From Ichthyophonus hoferi (taxonomy: Eukaryota > Opisthokonta > Ichthyosporea > Ichthyophonida > Ichthyophonidae), in the NCBI GenBank assembly GCA_002751075.1, contig NAOQ01000723.1:2382-25255 (forward strand): DNA of 22,874 nucleotides. The letters are read 5' to 3'. Positions 1 through 9,800 of the stretch are shown here, in pieces. Every line of letters starts with the position of its first letter. Positions within the stretch are counted from its first letter, which is position 1. The notes below the pieces were generated by a model. That model searched no databases. It saw nothing but the letters and a program-made list of their open reading frames with translations, and was not told the DNA's origin. The position numbers and the translations under genes were made by a program.

Positions 1-72
1 TCAGATTAAAAAGACAGCCCCATTATATTGTTGAAAGTAAGATTTATTGACTTGATGGCATTATATATACAG

Positions 73-3000
73 AGAGGCTAATACTAAGAGAAGGTTTGCA
101 GAACGCGATGAACAAAGGTAGGAGGTTATATTTATATCACATATTACTAACATGCAGCCATGCATACTATCCTGCTATCATACATACATACTTGCATGCC
201 TACTTACCAACCTACACAATCCAACTAGGCCCCTACCACTCACCTACTGTTTTTCTTTTATTTCTCTAGGGGCAACAGGTGGGAAGGTCCCCCCTCCAAA
301 AGGTTTCAGGTAACTTCCCTCGTCCTATATATCATTGACCCTTTCTCCCTCACCCTATATACCATTGACCCTTTTTCCTTCACCCTATATACCATTGGTC
401 CTTTCTCTCTCCCCCTATATACCATTGGTTCTTTCTTTCACCCTATATACCATTGGGCCTTTCTCTCCTCCATACGCATCCACATATTGTCCTTTCTGTA
501 GTATGCCTTTTCTTACTCACCCATGCCCATTGTAGTATTATAATTAGGTCTAGTACATCCAACGCCTTCTCCTTTGTCTATTTTTTTTCTTTCCTCACCT
601 ATTCTCTTCTCTTATGTTTTAGCTACATCGATAGTGTAATGGTAGCATAGTATAGTAGAGTATAGTATAGTATAATGGAAACATAGTATAGTATAGTATA
701 GTATAGGATAGATTTTGTTTTTGTTTTTGTTTTTGTTTGCCTTTTTTTGATAGTAGTAACTTAAACCTAACATACTCTCCTGTCTAGTTTGACATTTTCA
801 ACCTTTTTTTTTCCACTTGTTTAGTTATGCTACAAGATCTTGAGTAACTGAGGGCCATCCAATAAACAATCATTTCAAAAAACAAAAAATTATAATATAT
901 TATAGGAAGACAGTTGTTTTATAGCCCTGTTATCCTTTTAACTCTACCGACTATTATACTAACTGAATTTTTAATTATGTACCTTTTTACCTATACTATC
1001 ATATTATCGCTATACTGTTATACTATCTTATCACTCTTCCATTTCACTCCCTTTGTCTCCTATACTTACCCAACACCGAGGGCATCGCAGGATGATAGCT
1101 ACAAGGCTCGTGGTTCAGTTGGAGTAGGACGGCGACCAGAGGATAGTGGAAGAGGTGGATTCCAGAGAGAGAAAGACAATAGAGAGGAACGCAGAACTAG
1201 ATCGACTGGAAATGGCATGGAGGAGAGAGGTGAACATAGGATAGGTCGACATGAGGAGCCTGAAAGGGGGATAGAGAACGACAACACAGACAGGGAGAAG
1301 GAGGTTATAGAGAGGGAGAGGGAGGAAACGGGAGAGGCTAAGGTGGGCTGAATTATATTTACTAAATGTGCTGTTTGTATATAATATACCCTGTACAAAA
1401 ACCTCGTATGCTCCACTAGTTGGTATGTTAAAATTTTAATTATCATTTTAAATCTTTATCATTTTAATATATATATATAGTATATATAGTATAGATGGTA
1501 TATATAAGATACCATGTACAAAGACCCCACATGTTCCATTGATTGGCATGTTAAAATTTCAACATTTGAAATTTTTTAAAAAATATTTGTGTATGTGTAT
1601 ATGTGCGCACTCTATTCTATGGTCCTAAACCTATTGCCTATTGGTTATTAGTCATCATAATTGTCCGAACAACGCGACAACACCAATCTTGCACATATAA
1701 ACATCACAAGGTGTACGTGCACATGTACCTCTCCAACCACTCATTCCCTCTCCCTCTCCCTCTCCCTATCTCATTTCTGATTGTAGCCATCTATGTCGTC
1801 AGAGATTAGTCGTCCACAGGAGAAACGTCGTAGCAGCTCATTGACTATTAATCCAGATAGAGAAAGGTTTGTTTTGGCCACTCTCTCTTGTGATAGGATA
1901 ATGCCTTGGAAATATAGTCTAAAAGGGGATAACTGTATGAATACGTATATAAGCATATAATGTAGGGTAGGAACTATAGTATATACACTGAGCTATCATA
2001 TCACCTACTGAGTGATACATACGGTTAAAGATAACATACATACCTCCAGTTTTGTAGTGTTTGTTGTACTTTTAACAGCTTTAATACCTCTATCTCATTG
2101 GCTCTATGAGCTTGTTGCCTCCTATATGTAAGGAGGGTCATTGACCTTGTTTCTTACAGGCGGATATTTGGGGTGTTGCTAGGGACCTTAAAGACCTTCC
2201 AGAAGGATAGCGTCAAAATGACGCAAGTGGTAAGAGGAGTGATTGGATTGTTGTCATGCTACCTCTTTCTCCCTGTCTGCTTATACTGTATGTTTTTACA
2301 TATAGGTGCCTATATAATTTCAATTTTAATTGTAGGTTTTTTATTTGTGGTTATTATTCATAGTACTTCCGAGATTGTCAGCCTATGTGTGACAATATAA
2401 ACACAACAAGAGAAATAGATAGATTAAGATGATATAGGAGGAAGGAAATAAACGAATGAGAAAAGGGAATAATCATATGGAACAGAACAGAAAAGGGGCG
2501 ATGATTGGGTGGGGTGGAGGTGTGGTTGCTAAGGGTATTCACTATAGGTCAATCAATCTCTTTTTACTGCCTTGGTCACCTTGGTTACTAAGATTTCAGA
2601 TTACATTACTACAGCTATATATCTACTACTCCCATATACCGTGATATAGAGAAGATAATATAGACGTACGTGATTTGTTCGTATGGTGAGACTAACCCGA
2701 TTATATATATATACGGTTGTATATGACAGATGGCAAAGCGAAAGAGTATTCAAATGAAGATTGAGGAGAGAGAACATAAAGAGTTGGAAGATGGTAAGTG
2801 GGGTCTAGTAAAGGATGCATGCATTGTATAGTATGAAGTATAGTGTATGTTGATTATGATAAGATCATTGACCATTCAACCAGATTAACAACAAGAATGC
2901 CTTCTGTCTAACTAGCCAATAAAAACTAATATAGAATGAAACTATTAATAAAACAAAAAAAAAATATCAATGAGGAGTATCTTTAGTTGAACAACTAAAA

Positions 3001-3327
3001 GAACACTAAAATAAAAAACTACAATATCGTTGACAGATTGGAGTGTGGTTGAAGTATGATCGTATATAGTATGGTATAGTCTATAGTCGAGTATAGTATA
3101 GTATAGTATAATATAATATGTAGTATATAGTATATAGTATATAGTATATAGTATAACGAACCCTTTGTCTCTTACCTATTTTATTCTTTTCCTTCTTTTT
3201 ATTATTATTGTACATTGTAGCATGCTCGAAGATGTAGTTATTATCATTACTTGCATAGATGACCCCTACATATTCTGGTATTCTTATACTTAATCTCTAG
3301 CAATCACTTATATTATTGGTCTATTTA

Positions 3328-3360
<33 letters not shown>

Positions 3361-4829
3361 ACTTATCATATCCTATGTCTGCCCTTATTATGTTAACTAA
3401 TAATAATTCATATAGTATTTATTACATGTGATAGTAGGTATGAGATTAACCATGTCACGCGGTCGATGACTACACACTACCCAATAACTTAGCATGACTA
3501 TACATACTATATACACATCATACACATCATATCTACTCTACACACTATACTATCTATATGTTACTTACTATTATAATTTGCCATACTCACTCGACCTGGG
3601 GTGGGTGGGCAGCTGCCACTGAGAGGAAAGCGTTGCAAGAAGAAAGAAAGAATAAGTTGGATAGGCTGGCTGAGATTCGTGAAAAAATGGCCATGACTAT
3701 TATTGTAATGTCCTTTATTATCCTCTGTGACCCCTGTGGGTTGGCTTGTATATGTATATATATACTTAACATAATAACATATATATGTAAATGCGTATAT
3801 ATCTGTAGGCATCGCTAAATACATCACAAAGCCTATGTATATATACTGCACATTTATATGCTCTTTTGACTATACGTATTTTACATACTATATATACGTG
3901 CCATCACATCCTGCTAAGTACCCATGTTTTAATATGTCTCTATATCTCTACATACACATATAAGGTATTATATAATATCACAGGGTTGCACCTATCAATC
4001 CCCCTTGTTTATTATCGTGGCAGTTTTTTCTTATCTTTATTATCTGGGCTTTTTTCCACTATCCTACTTCTACTGATATATATTTAATTCCACTCATGTT
4101 TATATCTTACCTACACTATGATAGATATTCATGTTAGCAATTGATACGTTTTTTAATATATATTCGTTTTCTTTTTTACTACGTAATAGGATATTTTTTC
4201 TCTTACTATATTCAATCATTTATCTATATTAGGTTCTATTCTTTTATCCAACGAGTATTTCACCTAGACCTATATTACTACCACACACTATATACTGTTG
4301 CTACCTCTACGTATGCCTATACCTATATGGTCTGACACCTACCTACCCACTATCCCCACAGCACACTGAATACATTAACCATCATCGTAGTCTGGCCAAT
4401 TTCATCCAGCTGAAGAGCTCTCCTTCTATCTTTTACATTCCAGGGAAACATAATGATAAGACCAGTACTCTATTGGAAGAAACTCGAAAGGCTATATTTG
4501 AGAAATACCCAGAGATACCAGCTAGTACTACTAAGGCTATAGAAGAGAATGCAGAGCAGGAACAGGCCACTGAAGATATAGATATGAAGAGTGAAGATGG
4601 CAGTAGTGTGACAGTAGGAGAGGAGGAGAGAGAGAAAGGAGAGGGAGAGGGAGAGGCCAAGGGTATAGAGCAATCCACTGAAACTATTGAGAAGGATGAA
4701 ATGGAAGTTGATAAAGAAAAGAGTAATGAGGGAGAGGGAGAGGGAGAGGGAGAGGCGGATGATAGTTCAGACCATAAGGACAATAGCGAACCTGCTGATG
4801 GTCATGATAATTCCCATGATGAAATTTAA
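73..4829 (+). CDS. PNN: Pinin (5'-partial, spliced)
   Basis: Pinin is a nuclear RNA-processing protein that works with RNPS1 and SAP18 (PSAP complex) and associates with the exon junction complex. Proposed exons: 73-117 (weakest), 270-309, 1091-1342, 1787-1866, 2160-2229, 2730-2793, 3613-3704, 4362-4829. Every junction is GT-AG and the phases agree throughout. Exon 5 gives RRIFGVLLGTLKTFQKDS, matching the RRIFGLLMGTLQKFKQES core of human pinin. The next two exons are charged coiled-coil-like (KIEEREHKELED, ALQEERKNKLDRLAEIREK). The last exon has SPSIFYIPGK, matching human PHLFYIPGR. The N-terminal part is GPPSKRF followed by an Arg/Glu/Gly-rich stretch. The tail is acidic with (EG)n runs and ends at TAA 4827-4829. 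About 370 codons are visible, against 717 residues in human, and no SR-rich tail is seen. The true start codon lies left of the window or was missed. Family identity is very likely; the first exon is tentative. Confidence 0.9.
324..470 (+). repeat. 30 bp minisatellite, five copies
   Basis: Five tandem units begin at 324, 354, 384, 414 and 442. Each starts cctatataycattg and continues with a pyrimidine-rich half (cctttctctc and variants). Period is 30 bp with one 28 bp step. The array lies in the pinin intron 310-1090. The open frames over it are by-products of the repeat. Confidence 0.9.
647..737 (+). repeat. TATAG array followed by a TTTTTG array
   Basis: Positions 647-710 consist of near-perfect tagta/tatag pentamers in two blocks separated by aatggaaaca. 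Positions 712-737 are gtttttgttttt-type hexamers. Both are in the pinin intron 310-1090. The rest of that intron (738-1090) is AT-rich with no further structure that I can support. Confidence 0.85.
1379..1560 (+). repeat. Diverged direct duplication, two ~61 bp copies
   Basis: Copy 1 (1379-1439) and copy 2 (1500-1560) align along their length. Both run from atata.. through ctgtacaaa/catgtacaaa and tgctccac/tgttccat to tggtatgttaaaattt/tggcatgttaaaattt. They are separated by about 60 bp of AT-rich sequence containing tatatatag runs. Both lie in the pinin intron 1343-1786. Confidence 0.8.
1745..1767 (+). repeat. (CCCTCT)n polypyrimidine tract before a pinin exon
   Basis: Almost four ccctct units sit 20-42 bases upstream of the acceptor AG at 1785-1786. 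They serve as an unusually long and regular polypyrimidine tract for the exon 1787-1866. The tract is the reverse complement of the gagggagag runs in the pinin exons. Confidence 0.75.
3061..3153 (+). repeat. TATAG/TATATAG simple array
   Basis: Irregular tatagtatagta units give way to tagtatata heptamers. The array lies in the pinin intron 2794-3612. That 819 bp intron also carries a (TA)n run at 3332-3360, and otherwise shows only AT-rich sequence. Confidence 0.85.
3332..3360. repeat. (TA)n microsatellite
   Basis: About 14 uninterrupted TA dinucleotides in a pinin intron. Confidence 0.9.
4620..4757 (+). repeat. Coding GAGGGA-type purine repeats in the pinin tail
   Basis: Two blocks of repeated gagggagag (about 4627-4656 and 4728-4755) lie in frame inside the last pinin exon and encode alternating Glu-Gly. 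They are purine-only on the plus strand. The antisense frames read as serine/proline/leucine repeats and are shadows. Copy number is likely to vary between individuals. Confidence 0.8.
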
Positions 4830-5324
4830 TACAGCATAGCTCAATGTGTAGTTACAGGATATGGGGTGGGGCTTTAAGGCTGTGAATTATAGGTGGTTGG
4901 TATTGTGTGGTTTATCTGTGTTGTGGTTCCTAGGTAGAGGTGACTGTGTATTAAGAATGACTAGTATCTACCCTGTTAATAGGATTTCTAGGACGTGTGT
5001 GTGAATAGTTGTGGTACCAGTATGGTACGAGCTGTGGTTGTAGTTACTTGCAAGAGAGTTACATGGTTGTGCCTGGTGGAATCTAAAGCATATTGAAGAT
5101 TTATAGCTGGAGCCAATGTATGTTTACATGCCAGTTGTTATTTTTTCAGGATCTTATATATATACTAATCGCCTACATCTCACTACTTAGATGCAAAAGA
5201 GGTAGATATTAACTATAGGGTACGATTTAGTGCCATAAAACCTGTCAGCACATACATGCATATGTGAACTTTATTTATTTATTATGCTTACTTTGCTGGA
5301 AACCACCCAGTCTAAGTATATATA

Positions 5325-5330
5325 AATAAA
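5325..5330 (+). terminator. Candidate poly(A) signal of pinin (AATAAA)
   Basis: AATAAA lies about 495 bases downstream of the pinin stop, within tatataaataaatac. In sequence this AT-rich the hexamer is expected by chance, so the assignment is weak. Confidence 0.35.
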
Positions 5331-6210
5331 TACATTCAATTATATAAATATACATAGTATATTCTTGTTAAAACAGCTCTGACTCACTGCCTTGTTCAGC
5401 ATACGACCGTATATTGGTATATATATATATAGGGGTGTAGTATAGTATCGTACAGTATAGTATATATATATATATACCATTACTAAGTATTATATGGGTT
5501 CATCTGGAGCAGACTGAAATCCTCTGACTCCTATGCTATGAAACCCCTTCAGTGGCGAACATCTACTTAGTACAACTAAACATTGGAGAAATTACATAGT
5601 TTCATATGAAGTTCTGTAACCAATATTTTATTAGATTGAGCGTTTCTTCTTCTTTATCAAGAAAAAATATTTGAAACCCGTAGCTATTTATTATCCTTTA
5701 CATGCCGTGTTGGCATTAAAGGTTTGTGAAATATGACATTAGTGAATGTTTGCATTTATTTAGATAATAACTACCAACTTGGGTCTTTTACTTTAAAACC
5801 CATTTATTATTTTCTAAAGTGAATTGGATTTAATAGTTTATTATCAAACCAAAAATAAAATTACAGTCTTGCTAATAGATTGAGAGAGACCATTCCAGTA
5901 TAGTATACTTCACTGTAAGGCTTACACAGTGAATTAATTCATCCCTACACTACATCTATGTACACTTAAACAATGAAACTTTACCGATATTTGTTCTTTG
6001 AAATGGTCCCTATCTGTAATACTATATAATACGTAAAGGCTTTTCTTGCCAATTATATTGTGGTACATAGTATGCTATTCGTACTGTTTGCTGCCAAGCC
6101 CGCCAATATAGTAATGTAACCATAGTGTATGACCTTATACATATCACAATAACATGGTATGTTTAGAGAGCTACAGACAACAACATAGGAAGCAAGGACT
6201 AGTAATAACA

Positions 6211-6216
6211 TTTATT
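6211..6216 (-). terminator. Candidate poly(A) signal of the Yippee-like gene
   Basis: TTTATT on the plus strand reads AATAAA on the minus strand, about 635 bases downstream of the Yippee stop. I saw no nearer canonical hexamer. The base composition makes this a weak call. Confidence 0.3.
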
Positions 6217-6849
6217 TTTCTTTCAACTCTTATCATATATATATTGATCTGTATTACTCTGAACATGTTTGTCTTACTTCATATAACTTCAGTGCATGGG
6301 TGGAATGAAAGGTCAATAAAAAAGACCTTTTTTTTTTTTGTAAAGCAATACAGTTATCCCCACTACCACAACTTGTCATCGTTTCAATAAGGGAAACTGG
6401 ATCTACTTTAGAAGTATATTCTTTGACAACATAGTAAACAACCTCTATATAATATATTTTCCAAGAGAGAGAGTAACACAAATCAGACCAAAAGATTATG
6501 TTACGGGAAGTTAATACTCACAATCGTAAACCCTTCAACAACATAAAATAAGACATTATATATATATCACAACACTGGCTATTATTCAAATACATGACTA
6601 TCAACTTCTTTCTATGCGCCTTTTCAAATAGTTATTAATCATAGTAAAAGGTAGCAGACAGTCTATGTATTCTATATACAACCCTTCGGTGGCTAGCAAT
6701 GGAATGGTTTGATATTTGCTGTTCCTACTGAACTAATATAGCAAAATATAACAAAACAGGTTGTAAACACGCCTGGTATGTCTCACCCCATAGCCTCAAA
6801 TAAATTTCGAAATGCATGATGTATATAGATATACTAGGTCACAATGCAA

Positions 6850-9800
6850 TCAATTTTCAGTCGAGTAACACCTGGTTCTTATAAGTGTTTTCTCCAAGAT
6901 GAACTTGCCCTCCTTATATTTCTGGCTATCCTCATAGGCCTTCTCCTGGTGGGAATGATAAAATAACAGTGAGGAAAATACACAGTATATTAGATTGCAT
7001 TACACTACATTACAATACTATACTCTATGATAAACTCTACCTATGCCATACTGTTTGGCCGAAATTTACAGTAACATGGTCAAGTTTATAAGATATATTA
7101 CAATGCAAAACACTATAATACAATATAAACTACAATAAGTATAAGAGAAACAGCAATATGCATAGATATGTCCATGGCTAATAGGGTGGAGATGATTAAT
7201 AGTTAACATAATGAATGTAACTGTACGTTTGTGTGTGTGACATAGCCGATAGTGCATATTAAAGTATGATAGTATGATAGGATATGTGATAGTATATATG
7301 ATAGTACGTATAATAATGTAATAGGATAATAGTATATATGATAGTATGTCTAATTGTATAATAGTATATATGATAGTATTACAATAGGATGTATTGTAAT
7401 ATATATGATAATATGTATGACAGTATGTGTAATAGTATGTGGAATAGTATCATAGTATCATAGTATATATGTATGTAGGTATGTATGTATCATAGTATGT
7501 ATAATAGTATGTATAATAGTATGTGCAATAGTATATATGATAGCGTGCTAGTACAGTAGTCTGTATGCTATGATGTATTATAGTAAGTAGAATAGTATCT
7601 ATGATAGTATGTATTATAGTAGGATTAATAATACATATAATAGTCTGTCTATGCAATAATATGTATGATAGTATGTGTAATAGTGTGTGTTATAATATGA
7701 TAGCATGTACGACATCATGTATGATATTACAATAGTATGATAGTATGTACAATAGTCTAATAGTATAGTAATATGTATGATAGTATGTACTATATTATAG
7801 GGAGAAGGTAGGGTAGAGGACGGATAGGAGAAACATACAGAGGATGTTGTTTAGAAGAGTAATGGCACTGAAACAGGTCCCAATCCCAACATATACTCCT
7901 TTTGATTGGGCAAGTACCATATTCGGATACATTACATAATTTCTAGTCTTTTTAGAAATGGTAAAAACAACCAATCATCCGTCTACATATGTTATAAAAT
8001 AGGATATTAATTGGTCCATTATAATTTAAACTATCACTTACATAACGCCAGCCAAGAACTGTGGCACACTTCTTGCATAAGACGTCCATAACTGTATGCA
8101 GGCCCGTAGTCTGTGTAGGGAAAGAGTATGCTCACCTATCCATAAACACGCCCAAAATGATCTAGTGCTAACTAATAGAGGCTACTACTTAGTGATACAG
8201 TGTCTAGATCTCTTAGAAAATAAAATGTATATATAGATATATATATTCTCATGTCTTTACACTAATTAATTAATTATTAATTAACTAAATATGGATTTAA
8301 ACTAGTTGAAGCAAATGATATGCTCATGCCTTTATATACCTATATATTTACAGTACCAATATATATACTTATATTTCGTATCTACACATGGGTAATCCAA
8401 GGTGCATATTATATATATATATATTGAACGGGAGAGGCTGTGTACCTATATTTTAATATATCCTATAAGTCACGCAATGATATGTTAGTATATATAGCCT
8501 GTTAAATTCGTGTATACCTGTCAACAATTATATCTATAGGTGTATAGTGTATAACAGGCTATTACTTTCAAAACAAACCTTTTTATAACATAATGATTCA
8601 TTAAGTATTGACTATACTACCTCAATTATGATAGAAAATTTTGAAAAGTTCTACATGAGTGATTACTATATGTTAACTATTAATTCTAATCAAGTTAACA
8701 ATATTGTTGGAGTTGAATAGAATTGGAATACAAACTATGAGAGAAAATATATGTATGTATGTATGTATGTATGATTTCATGATAGTATGACTGTGTGACA
8801 GTATAATAGTATAATAGTATTAAAAACATACTGGTACACTAATATAATAGTATGTATTTATAATGACAGGTATGTTGTGTGAAAAGGTCTGAAAAATAAG
8901 GCAAGACATAATCCTATTGGTTGCCATCAAATACCCAGTTATATAATGATCATACTAAAACATAAAGTGTAGCTACTCAATAGACATCGCCTTTATGTAC
9001 ATGCAGTCACCTAAAAAGATAAACACTAGACAGAGAGATATAAATAGCCACCAACTACAGATCAACAACATATAAAACAACACATACTTTGCAATAGCCT
9101 GCAATATGCCCTACATGCCATACAGGGCCTTAAGTAGTGTAGTCACTTCTACTGTATACTGTGTACTAAGGATGGTGTTGTGTGTTGTGTTGTGTTGTGT
9201 AGAATATATTACCATAACACGGTCCTCAGGTGGACCCTCCACCACATTAACCCTGTTCATCAATAGGATTTATATAAGTCAAAAACAGCCCACAACCACT
9301 GGTAGTTACTGTATAATAATGATAACCTTGGTGGTTGTTCATCTCTCAAGGAGATATAAGCCATTGCTGATCAGGGTATTAAGGTGTTGTAAATGTTATT
9401 GTTGCCTACAAAAGAAGTATATGCTCATACTATATTATATTATACCATACTATATCCTATCATACTATAGCATATCATATGTTATGATACTATACTATAT
9501 CCTATTATACTACATTCTATTATACTATACTGAAAATATATCTTTGCTTATAATGGTATAGACAATGTGGATAGAGTCAGTAGTCATTACAACCATCCGC
9601 CACGCACACTATTAAATCGGAGAACTAAGAAGAAACCTATAGCAACAGTATAGACGGGGTTAATATGTATATTTAAAATGTGTGCAAGTATACAAAGACT
9701 GTATCACGATCACGGTGACGCCAGGGAATTATTGATACTGGATTATTAGCAAAGGCTAAAAAAGAGTATGTAATGTTTAAATAAAAGATAATATACTATC

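Larger units (their letters stand above)
4830..6849. other. Gene-free tail-to-tail interval between pinin and Yippee-like
   Basis: The two genes converge here, so the interval should hold both 3' UTRs. I see a tatag/TA array at 5437-5477, poly(A) signal candidates on both strands, and AT-rich sequence. The small open frames at 6154-6390 (plus) and 6254-6481 (minus) overlap each other, are AT-driven and resemble no family. No coding exon or structural RNA is supported. Confidence 0.7.

Noticed and set aside
914-1090. Upstream part of the 145-codon plus frame as a pinin N-terminus
   Set aside because: Only 1091-1342 is protein-like. The preceding residues are AT-driven Leu/Tyr/Thr runs ending at a good acceptor AG, so this part is intron.
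1099-1446. 115-codon minus frame rich in Ser/Leu/Pro
   Set aside because: Antisense shadow of the Arg/Glu-rich pinin exon.
4433-4443. Acceptor-like tttacattccag inside the last pinin exon
   Set aside because: Reading through keeps FYIPGK intact as in human pinin, so no intron is needed.
4433-4783. Minus-strand Ser/Pro repeat protein
   Set aside because: It is the antisense of the Glu-Gly repeats in the last pinin exon, which is confirmed by family similarity on the plus strand.
5485-5930. Possible MITE-like segment with repeated attagattgag words
   Set aside because: No terminal inverted repeats or target-site duplications could be identified. The shared words are short and AT-rich.
7450-7656. 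Thr-Ile-Tyr-rich minus ORF as a repetitive protein
   Set aside because: It is only a translation of the TAGTATGTA minisatellite within a Yippee intron.
7261-7800. CRISPR-like or regularly spaced array
   Set aside because: There are no fixed repeat-spacer units. The array is a degenerate minisatellite in a eukaryotic intron.
9106-9561. 151-codon plus ORF, the longest in the window
   Set aside because: It runs antisense across true Yippee exon 3 and then through a simple TATAC array. It resembles no protein.
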